From: an uncultured Succinivibrionaceae bacterium
Lineage (GTDB): Bacteria; Pseudomonadota; Gammaproteobacteria; Enterobacterales; Succinivibrionaceae
Length of the DNA stretch: 64,000 nucleotides
Direction: 5' to 3'
Assembly (NCBI GenBank): GCA_944389865.1
Contig: CALXNX010000003.1
Span: forward strand, 18,146 to 82,145
A program made the position numbers and the translations under genes. The notes beneath the pieces were generated by a model. That model was not told the DNA's origin. It did no database searches and worked only from the letters and a program-made list of their open reading frames with translations. Of the stretch, positions 1 through 8,152 are shown one piece after another (positions within the stretch are counted from its first letter, which is position 1; every line of letters starts with the position of its first letter).

Positions 1-312
1 AACTGCCCCGGAACTGTAAAGGTTTGGGAAAGGAATTTTACCCATGTAGAACAGCTGTTTGACTATCCTTCAGAGATTCGGCGCGTAATGTATACTACCA
101 ATGCCATAGAGTCTGTAAACTCCAGCCTGCGCAAAGTAACCAAGCATGGCTCCTTTGAAAATGAAAATGCCGTACGCAAGGTTTTTTATCTAAGAATTAA
201 AGAGCTGGATAAAAAATGGACATCACCTATACGCAATTGGGCTAAAGTCCTAAATCAGATCACTATGTTTGATGATTTTTTTGAAAGATTAACACAATAT
301 CATGTAATATAG
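1..312 (+). CDS. IS256-family transposase, C-terminal end (5' part outside window)
   Basis: The reading frame is open from base 1, so this is the last ~103 codons of a gene that starts upstream; the first ATG in view (position 88) is internal. It contains the YTTNAIES motif and the NSSLRKV segment typical of the end of the Mutator/IS256 transposase catalytic domain, where the Glu of NAIES is the third residue of the DDE triad. A KKWT..IRNW block follows, as in family members. The protein would cut and paste the element through its terminal repeats. The stop codon lies 4 bases before an AT-rich sequence that looks like the right terminal repeat of the element. Whether the transposase is intact cannot be judged from here. 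Confidence 0.88.
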   Translation, partial: NCPGTVKVWERNFTHVEQLFDYPSEIRRVMYTTNAIESVNSSLRKVTKHGSFENENAVRKVFYLRIKELDKKWTSPIRNWAKVLNQITMFDDFFERLTQYHVI

Positions 313-315
313 CGA

Positions 316-347
316 TGTGAAATTTACACAAAAATTATATCACTCTC
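316..347. repeat. probable right terminal inverted repeat of the IS256-family element
   Basis: Immediately after the transposase stop is an AT-rich stretch (GTGAAATTTACACAAAAATT followed by ATATCACTCTC). It has the look of IS256-family ends, where a terminal repeat of about 25-30 bases follows the transposase closely. From about base 348 the sequence becomes that of the MmeI-like gene. The left end lies outside the window, so the repeat pairing and the target duplication cannot be confirmed. The exact outer boundary is inferred. Confidence 0.55.
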
Positions 348-2674
348 TGCTGCACTCATTAAACGTATTGTGCGTGCGCCTGGTCTTCTGCCTCTATGCT
401 GAGGATGCCGACCTGTTCAGCCGCAATCAATTCTGCGATTTTATTAAAAGCAAAGATCCGGACTATATCCGCAGATACCTCTTTGCTTTATTTGAAACGC
501 TCAACACCAAAATTGTTGATCGCAGTCCTTATCTGGAGCGCGAGCTGCAGGCTTTTCCTTACGTCAACGGCTCATTATTTGCTGACATCCCGCTGGAGAT
601 CCCGACTTTTACCGAGGAGATTAAGCATATCCTCACCGTGGAGGCCGGCGAGCAGTTTGACTGGAGTCAAATTAATCCCACCATTTTCGGCTCCATCTTT
701 GAGGCTACCCTAAATCCGCAGACCCGCCGCTCCGGAGGCATGCATTACACCTCACTGGAAAATATACACCGCGTCATAGATCCCTTATTTTTAGACTCAC
801 TCAAAGCTGAATTTAAGCAGCTGCAGAAGCAAATTTACCGCACCGACAAACAGCGCGACGCCAAGGGCGGCCGCAGCCGGTACGGTCTGCTGCGCTCAGA
901 GCTGCAGGCTCTGAATAATTTTCAAAATAAACTGGCAGGCCTCAAATTCTTAGATCCGGCCTGCGGATCCGGCAACTTCCTGACTGAGACTTATCTTGCT
1001 CTGCGCAGTTTAGAAAATCAGGTGCTGGCGCTCAAAGGTCCTCAGGATTTGTTTGCCGACGAAATCATCAAAGTAAAAATTGAGAATTTTTACGGCATCG
1101 AAATTAACGACTTTGCCGTCTCCGTGGCTAAAACCGCTCTATGGATAGCAGAGGGGCAGATGATGCAGCGCACGCAATCCATTGTAAAGGAGCCCATCAG
1201 CTTCCTGCACTTGAACAGTTATCCGCAGATAGTAGAGGCCAGCGCCCCGACGCTTGACTGGCTGTCCTTAACTGACGGCAAGCTCTTTGACTACATTATG
1301 AGTAATCCGCCTTTTGTAGGATACGGTATGCAGGACGAGCGTCAGAAACAAGAAATGCTCACAGTCTATCAGAATGAAAACTGCCGCAGCTATCCGCGCG
1401 CCGGCAAAATAGACTATGCCGCCTGCTGGTTTTTTAAGGCAGCTGAACTGATGCACCGCTGCCCTGGGATTAAAACAGCCTTTGTCGCCACCAACAGCAT
1501 TACACAGGGCGATCAGACTGCAGCGGTATGGCAGCCTTTGTTTGAACGCTTCAGCATCCACATTGATTTTGCCTATCAGACCTTTAAGTGGGAAAGCGAG
1601 AGCTTGGATCAAGCCGCTGTACACGTCATCATTGCAGGCTTCAGCTGCGGTGCAGCGCCTAAGGTAAAGACCATTTACACTGCAAAAAAAAAGATCAGCA
1701 CATACAACATCAGTCCATATCTGCGTCCTGAGCCTACGGTGTTCATCAGCAGCCGCAGCAAGCCGCTGTGCCAGGTGCCGGAGATGACTGCCGGCAATCG
1801 TCCGGCAGACGGCGGACATTTAATCATTGAGGCTGAGGACTATCAGGAATTTGCAACAAAAGAGCCGCAGGCGCTGCCCTTTATCAAAAAACTTACCGGT
1901 GCACGCGAATACATCAATAATATTCCGCGCTGGTGCTTATGGCTGGTGGATGTCAGCCCGGCGCAAATCAGAAAGCTGCCGCTGGTGCGCCGCCGCGTTG
2001 AGCTGTGCAGGCAGGATCGTTTAGCCGGAGCCCTGGATCGGCAGAAATTAGCAGAGACCCCGGCCTTGTTCCGAGAGACTTTAAATCCGGAACATTACAT
2101 TTTAATCCCCTACACCTCCTCGGAAAACCGCGAATATATTCCGCTGGGCTTTTTAGATAAGGACACAATCCCTACAGATTCAGCCAGCATCATCATCGAT
2201 GCCGGAATGTACGAATTTGCCGTCTTAAGCTCCTCTGTACACATGACCTGGATACGCGCAGTGGCTGGACGGCTTAAAAGCGATTTCCGCTATTCTAAGG
2301 ATATTGTGTATAACAATTTCCCCTGGCCGCAGGATCTGGATGCAGCGCTTAAAACGCAGATTGAGCAGGCCGGCGCTGCCATTATAGAGGCTCGGAAGCA
2401 GTACCCCGACTCATCTCTTGCCGATCTGTACGATAAAACCGTGATGCCGCCGGTGCTGCACAAGGCCCATCAGCACAACGACGCGCTGGTGCTTAAGGCC
2501 TACGGTCTGCCCGCTGACGCCGAACCTGCAGAGATCCTGTCTGTGCTGCTTACGCAGTATCAAACCCTAAGTACAGGGGCAAAGAGAGCTATCGATACCG
2601 CCGCAGCAGATAAAAGTGCAGATCAAAACAAGAAAACCACTCAAATCCCAACTAAGGAGAACAAACAATGCTGA
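317..2674 (+). CDS. MmeI-like (type IIG/IIL-type) restriction-modification protein, 5'-truncated by the IS element
   Basis: This is a class I SAM-dependent DNA adenine methyltransferase of the MmeI/YeeA group. The visible 785 codons hold a helical spacer (about residues 12-150, with the VRLVFCLYAED segment), SAM-binding motif I (DPACGSGNFL, about residue 214) and catalytic motif IV (NPPF, about residue 329). A target-recognition region (about 500-650) and a C-terminal tail follow. Full-length members run to about 900 residues or more and carry an N-terminal PD-(D/E)XK nuclease domain, which is missing here. The only start codon available is a GTG at 317 that lies inside the IS terminal repeat, so the first ~10 codons are IS sequence. 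The nuclease end has therefore been separated from the methylase, probably by IS insertion. Whether the remnant is expressed is unknown; it may be a pseudogene. Confidence 0.8.
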   Translation: MKFTQKLYHSLLHSLNVLCVRLVFCLYAEDADLFSRNQFCDFIKSKDPDYIRRYLFALFETLNTKIVDRSPYLERELQAFPYVNGSLFADIPLEIPTFTEEIKHILTVEAGEQFDWSQINPTIFGSIFEATLNPQTRRSGGMHYTSLENIHRVIDPLFLDSLKAEFKQLQKQIYRTDKQRDAKGGRSRYGLLRSELQALNNFQNKLAGLKFLDPACGSGNFLTETYLALRSLENQVLALKGPQDLFADEIIKVKIENFYGIEINDFAVSVAKTALWIAEGQMMQRTQSIVKEPISFLHLNSYPQIVEASAPTLDWLSLTDGKLFDYIMSNPPFVGYGMQDERQKQEMLTVYQNENCRSYPRAGKIDYAACWFFKAAELMHRCPGIKTAFVATNSITQGDQTAAVWQPLFERFSIHIDFAYQTFKWESESLDQAAVHVIIAGFSCGAAPKVKTIYTAKKKISTYNISPYLRPEPTVFISSRSKPLCQVPEMTAGNRPADGGHLIIEAEDYQEFATKEPQALPFIKKLTGAREYINNIPRWCLWLVDVSPAQIRKLPLVRRRVELCRQDRLAGALDRQKLAETPALFRETLNPEHYILIPYTSSENREYIPLGFLDKDTIPTDSASIIIDAGMYEFAVLSSSVHMTWIRAVAGRLKSDFRYSKDIVYNNFPWPQDLDAALKTQIEQAGAAIIEARKQYPDSSLADLYDKTVMPPVLHKAHQHNDALVLKAYGLPADAEPAEILSVLLTQYQTLSTGAKRAIDTAAADKSADQNKKTTQIPTKENKQC

Positions 2675-3144
2675 AAATATATCGTCTGAAGCTAAAACCA
2701 GAAAAGCGCTGCACTAAGCGCCGGATATCAGGTCCCAGCGCCGCGCTGCTGCCTGTTGTACTCATGAGCGTCCTTCTGCTTAATGCCTGCGTCAGCGCTG
2801 AAGATCAGGTCGCAGCGAACAGCGTCATCACCGCACTGCCGCAGGAAGTACAGGGCTGTACCTTTTTGGGCAATGTAGACAGCCGCTCGCGCGCCTCCAT
2901 TGGACCGGCCCGCTTTGAGCTCAAGCTGCAGACCGCAGCTTTAGGCGGCACCCATTTAGTGGAGACTTTAGCTTTCCCGCAGCTGATGGGAGCAGGCTGG
3001 GATTTCGGTACGGTCCTGTCAGGCCGCGCTTACCGCTGCCCGGAGGGTTTAGGTCCCAAGGTCGAAAAGCCGCAGGCGCGTCTGTCATCCCCGGAACTGC
3101 CTACGCCACCCTCAGTGAACATGGGGGATGACGACTGGCTTTAG
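2668..3144 (+). CDS. DUF4156-like outer-membrane lipoprotein, function unknown
   Basis: This 158-residue protein starts 7 bases inside the end of the preceding methylase gene. A basic N-terminus and a hydrophobic stretch end in the lipobox LLNAC (Cys about residue 41), so it should be lipidated after signal-peptidase II cleavage. The signal region is unusually long; an internal ATG at about 2764 would leave a very short hydrophobic leader, so the upstream start is kept. The mature part has the GCTFLGNV start and GGTHLVE segment that resemble small DUF4156-type lipoproteins, followed by a proline-rich tail. The role is unknown. The last ~75 bases are repeated, diverged and frameshifted, 660 bases downstream. 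Confidence 0.72.
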   Translation: MLKIYRLKLKPEKRCTKRRISGPSAALLPVVLMSVLLLNACVSAEDQVAANSVITALPQEVQGCTFLGNVDSRSRASIGPARFELKLQTAALGGTHLVETLAFPQLMGAGWDFGTVLSGRAYRCPEGLGPKVEKPQARLSSPELPTPPSVNMGDDDWL

Positions 3145-3354
3145 CTTGTTCTGCGGCGCTGTAAGCGCGGACCGCTGAAGATCACATTCCAGATCTTCTC
3201 AACGGCCGCGCACTCCCGGGGCCGATCTGCCACTGCCGCAATGCGCGGCAGATTGGTCATTAAGACGCACTTACAGCAGCCACGCACGGTGAGGCAAGGC
3301 TCTTTTAACACTGCGCACCATGCTCGGTAAAGATGTTAAGATGCGCGCATTCAT
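3068..3354. repeat. diverged direct repeat, copy 1 (lipoprotein tail + glnE-tail relic)
   Basis: About 287 bases that match 3728-4014 at a nearly constant offset of 659-660 bases, by eye about four bases in five. The first part is the intact end of the lipoprotein gene. The rest (3145-3354) matches, on the minus strand, the last ~190 bases of glnE, but with substitutions and small indels that destroy the frame. It is therefore a decayed extra copy of the lipoprotein/glnE junction. This also accounts for most of the gene-free stretch 3145-3419. Confidence 0.8.
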
Positions 3355-3419
3355 TGCTTACCTGAAAATATCAGCATGAGAGCCCAAACGCGCCAAAGGT
3401 TAAAATTAACAAGTCATCA

Positions 3420-3695
3420 TCATTTTGAGAGCTCTTTGAAAAGATCTTCCATATTATTATAGCTGGGGACAGATGGATCTTTTTCAATTCGCTCTGCTTC
3501 AAGCATGGCCTTTACAGTCTCAGCATTAGGATTAATCTCAAACGGAATCCCCCCTGCGCGCAGAGCCTGCCGAACAAAAATATTAAAAGCTGTGCTTATA
3601 TCTAATCCCAGCTCATTGAAAAGGCGCTCAGCCTTTTCTTTCACATCCGAATCCATCCTGATGGTAATGTTAGATGTATGTGCTGAAAGTGTCAT
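3420..3695 (-). CDS. RelB/DinJ-family antitoxin, no toxin partner visible
   Basis: This 91-residue protein has the ribbon-helix-helix N-terminus of type II antitoxins (SNITIRMDSDVKEKAERLF) and the FNIFVRQAL.AGGIPFEI block diagnostic of DinJ/RelB. A good ribosome-binding site (AGGAGAG) precedes the ATG. Such proteins bind their own promoter and neutralise a YafQ/RelE-type ribosome-dependent RNase normally encoded directly downstream. Here the sequence after the stop has only a run of ATG triplets leading to a stop within a few codons, followed by the decayed repeat copy. No toxin frame exists, so this is an orphan antitoxin or the residue of a module that lost its toxin. It sits between the two copies of a direct repeat. 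Confidence 0.85.
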   Translation of the reverse strand: MTLSAHTSNITIRMDSDVKEKAERLFNELGLDISTAFNIFVRQALRAGGIPFEINPNAETVKAMLEAERIEKDPSVPSYNNMEDLFKELSK

Positions 3696-3727
3696 TCAGC
3701 CTCTCCTGTTTTTATATGTGCAGGAGC

Positions 3728-4014
3728 AGCCGCAGGCGCGTCTGCCCTCCCCGGAACTGCCCACTCGCTGTCAGTGAACATGGGGGATGATGACTGGATT
3801 TAACCGCTCCTGCGGTGCTGTCAGTGCGGTCCGCTGAAGATCACATCCCAGATCTTCTCGACGGCTGCGCACTCCGGCGGACGATCTTCCACTGCCACAA
3901 TGCGCGGCAGATTGGCCAGTGAGACCCGGTGATAGTAGCCGCGGATGGCAAGGTATGCCTCTTTCAACACCTGCGCATCATGCTCGGTGAGGATGTTAAG
4001 GCGTGCACACTCAT
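3728..4014. repeat. diverged direct repeat, copy 2 (lipoprotein-tail relic + true glnE 3' end)
   Basis: This is the counterpart of 3068-3354. Here the glnE end is intact and functional. The lipoprotein tail (3728-3805) is a relic with a one-base deletion relative to copy 1 that shifts the frame and ends it early. The two copies bracket about 373 bases of unique sequence containing the DinJ-like gene. Confidence 0.8.
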
Positions 4015-6727
4015 CTAAAATACGCACATTATCCGACCACAGCACCATGTTGGAGTATTTAGGCGCATAGCGTAAAAGCAGATACTGCGAGATAAATTCC
4101 ACATCCACCATGGCTCCATGGCCCTGCTTTAAGTCAAATAAGGTAGCCGACGAGCGGTCTAAATGCTGGCGCATCTTATTGCGCATGGCCAGCACATCTT
4201 CTTTGAGCTTCTGTTCATCGCGCGGCATGCGCAGCACTTCATCGCGTATTTGATTGAAGCGGTCAATCACGCTCTTGGAGCCTGCCAAAGGACGCGCCCG
4301 CACTAAGGCCTGATGCTCCCAGGTCCAGGCGCGGTTTTTCTGATAATCCTCAAAGCCGTCCAAATCGGCTACCAGCATGCCCGCATCACCGTCAGGACGC
4401 AGGCGCATATCCAGATCGTAGAGGACACCGCCCGTCATGCGCGTCACCGATAAATGCAGCAGCCGCTGCACTAATTTCTGGTAGAAGAGCGCAACCGGCA
4501 CGCTGTGGGCTCCCTCCGTCATGCCCTCATTGACCTCGCGCACAAAGACCATGTCAAGGTCTGACTTATACCCCAGCTCAATGCCGCCCAGCTTGCCGTA
4601 ACCGATGACAGCCAGCCCAGGATCCTGCGCCGAGCGTCCCGGCGGACAGCCTAAACGCTCCACAGTCTGCTGCCAGGCCAGGATCAGCATCTGCCGAATT
4701 AAGGCTTCAGCAAGCCAGGTTAGACAGTCGCTGATCTTCATTAAAGGGAGGCTTTCAGAGCGATCGGACATGGCGATGCGCAGCACATTGATCTTTTTGA
4801 AGAGGCGCAGCGCTTCCATCTGCTCCTCCAAGTCGTCAGGCTCAATGCGCATCAAGGTTTCGCGCAGGGCAGCGAGGTATTCCTCAGGCTTCGGCGGGGC
4901 CTTTAAATACTGCGGGGCAATGAGCTCATCGAGCAGGATCGGATGCGCCGCAATTAAGGCCGACGCAAAGGCATTTTCGTTTAACAGCGTAATGAGCCGC
5001 TCTAAAGCCGGCTCATTTTCAGTTAACAGCTGCAGGTACGTGGTGCGCAGGGCCACCTTTTCAATGAGGCCAGCAGCTTTTAAGAAAAGATCCGCTCCAT
5101 TGTCATACTGCGCGCAGCGGCGTATGACCTTGGGCATCAGGCGGCGCAGCGTATCGCGGCCGTTGGGGCCTACCGGCTGATGCGAGAGGCTGCGCTGCAG
5201 CGTCACGATAGCCTGCGCAAAGGGCATGGCCTGACTTTCATCCTTAAGCAGCGGACGGACAAACTCAGCCACCTCTTTGGGCTCCGGGCTGATTTCCCAC
5301 AAATCCATATCGGCAGTGTTCTCAGGCGCAGTGCCGGACTCAGGCTCAGGATCATTAATGACCTTGCAGAACTCCTCATGCACCTCAGCCATTACGGCGG
5401 CGAGTTCCTCCTTTAATGCAGCGTAGGAAGGTTTGTTCATGGCAAGGGCAAGACGCAGCTGATCGCGCTCGCGCTCCGGCAGGGTCTGCGTCTGCTGATC
5501 GGCCAGCTCCTGCAGCGAGTTTTCCAAACGGCGCAGATAGACGTAGTCTTCATCAAGCTTAGCGCAGACATCGGCAGGCAGCAGATTTAAAGCCGGCAGG
5601 AAGCGCAGGGTCTTGCGCAGGGAGCGCTCCTGCAGCTCCTGATAGCGGCCGCCGCGCATCAGTTCAAAGACCTGAGCGATAAACTCCACCTCGCGGATGC
5701 CGCCAGAGCCCAGTTTGAAGTTATTATCGAGCTTGCGGCGGCGCACTTCAGTGGCGATGACATGCTTTAATTTGCGCAGCGATTCAATGGCGCTGAAATC
5801 AATATAGCGTCGATAGACGAAGGGCCGGAGCATATCGATAAGCTCATCGCCAAAGGGCTGCCAGAGGTGAAAATCTCCGAGGAGCTTGGCCTTGACTAAG
5901 GCGTAGCGCTCCCAGGTACGGCCCTGGGTTTCGTAATAAACCGCTAAGGCGTCAAAACTGCTTACTAAGGATCCGGCATCCCCGAAGGGGCGCAGGCGCA
6001 GATCGATGCGGTAGCAGCAGCCGTCTGCGGTGGTATCGGACAAAAGATTGGACAAGCGCTGCACTACGCGGGTGAAAAATTCCTGATGGGTCAGCGAGCG
6101 GGTGCCGCCCTTAGTTTCGCCGTCATACGGATAACAGCAGATCAGATCGATATCCGAGGAGAAATTAAGCTCGCCGCCGCCCAGTTTGCCCATCCCCAGG
6201 ATCAGCAGCGGCATCGGTCTGCCCTCTGCAGTTAAGGCATCGCCGAAGGCCGGGACTAAGGAAGCGCGCACCACGTCCACGAGGCGCATCACAATCTCCT
6301 CAGCCAGATTGGAAAGGCTGACAAAGATTTCTTCGATATCGGCCCTGCCCGTCAGATCGCGCCAGGCAATCGGCACCATGCGGGTGCGGCGCAGGATGCG
6401 CAGACGCTTTTTAAGCTCATTATCATTAAGCCCCATGGGCATGGCATCGAGCACTGCCTGCTGATGATCAAGAAGCAGCCCGGGATCGGTCAAAGCCCCG
6501 GCTTTAATCAGGGCGGCACACTCCCTGGGGTACTGAATTAAAGTCTTGGCAATAAAGTCGGACATGCCTAAGACATAATGCAGATCAGGGGCGTTGGCAA
6601 AAACTTCCTGACACTCCTCAGGTGCGCGCTTTAAGCGCTCAGCATAGCGTACAGCTTCTTCCTCTAAAAGGGGCGGAAGCGCAGGCAGCGGGTGCTGCGG
6701 GAAAATCGACCAGCGGGGCTGCAGCAT
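3821..6727 (-). CDS. glnE: bifunctional glutamine synthetase adenylyltransferase / adenylyl-removing enzyme
   Basis: GlnE attaches and removes AMP on a tyrosine of glutamine synthetase, tuning nitrogen assimilation in response to PII and glutamine. The 968 residues (E. coli about 946) contain both nucleotidyltransferase halves. The N-terminal deadenylase has GMGKLGGGELN followed by SSDIDL (about residues 175-195); the C-terminal adenylylase has GYGKLGGIELG followed by KSDLDM (about 706-724). Each keeps the paired metal-binding aspartates. Regulatory helical regions lie between and after. It starts 6 bases after ygiF, so the two are cotranscribed, as in E. coli. Its 3' end is duplicated in decayed form at 3145-3354. 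Confidence 0.97.
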   Translation of the reverse strand: MLQPRWSIFPQHPLPALPPLLEEEAVRYAERLKRAPEECQEVFANAPDLHYVLGMSDFIAKTLIQYPRECAALIKAGALTDPGLLLDHQQAVLDAMPMGLNDNELKKRLRILRRTRMVPIAWRDLTGRADIEEIFVSLSNLAEEIVMRLVDVVRASLVPAFGDALTAEGRPMPLLILGMGKLGGGELNFSSDIDLICCYPYDGETKGGTRSLTHQEFFTRVVQRLSNLLSDTTADGCCYRIDLRLRPFGDAGSLVSSFDALAVYYETQGRTWERYALVKAKLLGDFHLWQPFGDELIDMLRPFVYRRYIDFSAIESLRKLKHVIATEVRRRKLDNNFKLGSGGIREVEFIAQVFELMRGGRYQELQERSLRKTLRFLPALNLLPADVCAKLDEDYVYLRRLENSLQELADQQTQTLPERERDQLRLALAMNKPSYAALKEELAAVMAEVHEEFCKVINDPEPESGTAPENTADMDLWEISPEPKEVAEFVRPLLKDESQAMPFAQAIVTLQRSLSHQPVGPNGRDTLRRLMPKVIRRCAQYDNGADLFLKAAGLIEKVALRTTYLQLLTENEPALERLITLLNENAFASALIAAHPILLDELIAPQYLKAPPKPEEYLAALRETLMRIEPDDLEEQMEALRLFKKINVLRIAMSDRSESLPLMKISDCLTWLAEALIRQMLILAWQQTVERLGCPPGRSAQDPGLAVIGYGKLGGIELGYKSDLDMVFVREVNEGMTEGAHSVPVALFYQKLVQRLLHLSVTRMTGGVLYDLDMRLRPDGDAGMLVADLDGFEDYQKNRAWTWEHQALVRARPLAGSKSVIDRFNQIRDEVLRMPRDEQKLKEDVLAMRNKMRQHLDRSSATLFDLKQGHGAMVDVEFISQYLLLRYAPKYSNMVLWSDNVRILDECARLNILTEHDAQVLKEAYLAIRGYYHRVSLANLPRIVAVEDRPPECAAVEKIWDVIFSGPH

Positions 6728-6733
6728 GGATTT

Positions 6734-7849
6734 CTAAGCCTTTTGATTAACAGTTTTTACGGTTTGCAGCTTTAATAATAAGGCACGCAGATGCAACGGT
6801 AAACTGTAGGCCTGAGTTTTCGTGATGCGCCGGCGCAGACGCTGGGCATCTGCGCTTAAATCATAGTCCTGATCCTGCAGGGTCAAAGGCAGAACGCGGC
6901 TTTCCAGTTTCTCTGCATACCGGGCAAGTTTCTTCAAAGTGCGCTTAATGTGCTTGGCGTCAGCTTTCAACTCCCGGCAGGACTCGGAGTCATTGACATT
7001 ATCGTCATTAAGCGCCTCGGTAAGCACACAGCCGCAGGCGCGGCGCAGATTTTTTAAGGCCGCCGTCATATAACCTAAATAGAGCGGATTTAACTGCACT
7101 AAGAAGAGACCCAATAAGGTCTCAAAGCTCTTTAAATTAACCGTTAAATAGGCAGCTGCACTAAGGGCGCGGCGCTTGGGGAGTTCAATGGCACTGCGCT
7201 CGGCAGCTCCCATTAAAAGGGCCGCACGGTGCATCTTGGAAAAGGGCTCCAGGGTAAGCGGCACGCCGGCATTCCCCAAGCCGCGCACCACCTCGTCAAA
7301 TAAAGGAATGAGCTCAGCACTGTCGCTCGGTCCCTCTTTGAGCTCAATTTCCAGCTCCAGGATAGGAGCTTTGATGCCCGAGGCCTTAATAAAGCCTTCA
7401 TCTACAGCAATTTCAAACTTAGCGCCTTTGTATTTAAGGTCATAACAGGTGCGCTTAAAGTCGATGGCGCACTGCTTCACTAAATTCTGCTGCAGGGCTG
7501 CGACATCGGTCCCCTCCGGGAACGCATCGTCAGGGAATAAGGACAGATCAGGGATCTTGAGGCCGCCCGGCAGACTGACGTTATATTCCTGACGGGCATG
7601 AACGCCTGCCAGGGCCGCGCCTTTTACCTTTAAGGTCTGCTCCTGATAGCTCTGAGCTTTACGGATGCGCAGGCCGGCCTTTAAGGCAAATAAAGCTCTC
7701 TGCGGAGTATCAAAATAAGTATTGGATAATGTATCCTTACGCGGGGCGCTGACCTCCCCTAAGGACTGTAACGCCGTCTTCAGCTGCGGGCAGGGCTTTA
7801 ATAAGCCGAGCTTAACTTCAATCTCACAATTCATGGCCTGAGCACTCAT
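6734..7849 (-). CDS. ygiF: CYTH-domain inorganic triphosphatase with C-terminal helical (CHAD-like) region
   Basis: CYTH enzymes bind triphosphates in a beta-barrel tunnel; E. coli YgiF hydrolyses inorganic triphosphate. The ExExK signature (EIEVKL) is near the N-terminus, and the basic and acidic barrel strands follow over about 210 residues. The last ~120 residues are helical and basic, a short CHAD-like tail; E. coli YgiF is longer (433 residues). The frame extends upstream to 7951, but I place the start at the ATG at 7849: it has a GAGGA site 8 bases upstream and puts the CYTH signature at the N-terminus, giving 371 residues. It lies directly upstream of glnE, the E. coli arrangement. Confidence 0.9.
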   Translation of the reverse strand: MSAQAMNCEIEVKLGLLKPCPQLKTALQSLGEVSAPRKDTLSNTYFDTPQRALFALKAGLRIRKAQSYQEQTLKVKGAALAGVHARQEYNVSLPGGLKIPDLSLFPDDAFPEGTDVAALQQNLVKQCAIDFKRTCYDLKYKGAKFEIAVDEGFIKASGIKAPILELEIELKEGPSDSAELIPLFDEVVRGLGNAGVPLTLEPFSKMHRAALLMGAAERSAIELPKRRALSAAAYLTVNLKSFETLLGLFLVQLNPLYLGYMTAALKNLRRACGCVLTEALNDDNVNDSESCRELKADAKHIKRTLKKLARYAEKLESRVLPLTLQDQDYDLSADAQRLRRRITKTQAYSLPLHLRALLLKLQTVKTVNQKA

Positions 7850-8152
7850 CTTAGCTTCCTCAATCTCAAGAAAATATCCAGCGGCCGCCGCTGCCGGGGC
7901 TGTCTGCACAGCCCGCCGCAGCATCAGCTGCAACGGTAAAGAACATATCATGCAGACGTAAACTCTAAATAAAGTCTAAAGCCTGCCGAGACAAAAAACA
8001 CGTTTTTTACGTTAAGAAAACGTTAAGAAAAAGTAAAGCCTCCAGCCGCCGCTCCTGCTCCCGCCGGCCACAGCTGCAGCAGATGCTGCTGCAGCGGATC
8101 CCATGCGGCGTGCTAAGATCTGCCCCAGCGAATTTTCTTAATAAGGATAAGT
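7850..8152. other. divergent ygiF/ygiM intergenic region with a tandem ACGTTAAGAAA repeat
   Basis: This ~300-base gap separates the divergent ygiF and ygiM starts. At about 8009-8032 an 11-base word, ACGTTAAGAAA, occurs twice head to tail, embedded in an A/T-rich segment. That is the sort of direct repeat seen in regulator-binding sites, but no factor can be named. A TAAGAT hexamer near 8113 could be a -10 for ygiM without a convincing -35. An open frame here on the minus strand (8007-8309) looks non-coding. Confidence 0.35.

Noticed and set aside
1268..1819. 183-codon minus-strand open frame inside the MmeI-like gene
   Set aside because: Shadow of a strongly motif-bearing plus-strand gene; translation is Cys/His-rich without known features.
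3505..3777. 90-codon plus-strand frame opposite the DinJ-like gene ending in a lipoprotein-like tail
   Set aside because: Only the last residues resemble the lipoprotein, because they come from the decayed repeat copy; the rest is antisense to the antitoxin.
1..4000. Complete defence island (restriction-modification plus toxin-antitoxin)
   Set aside because: Only a truncated methylase and an orphan antitoxin are present; no nuclease, toxin or accessory defence gene is visible in the window.
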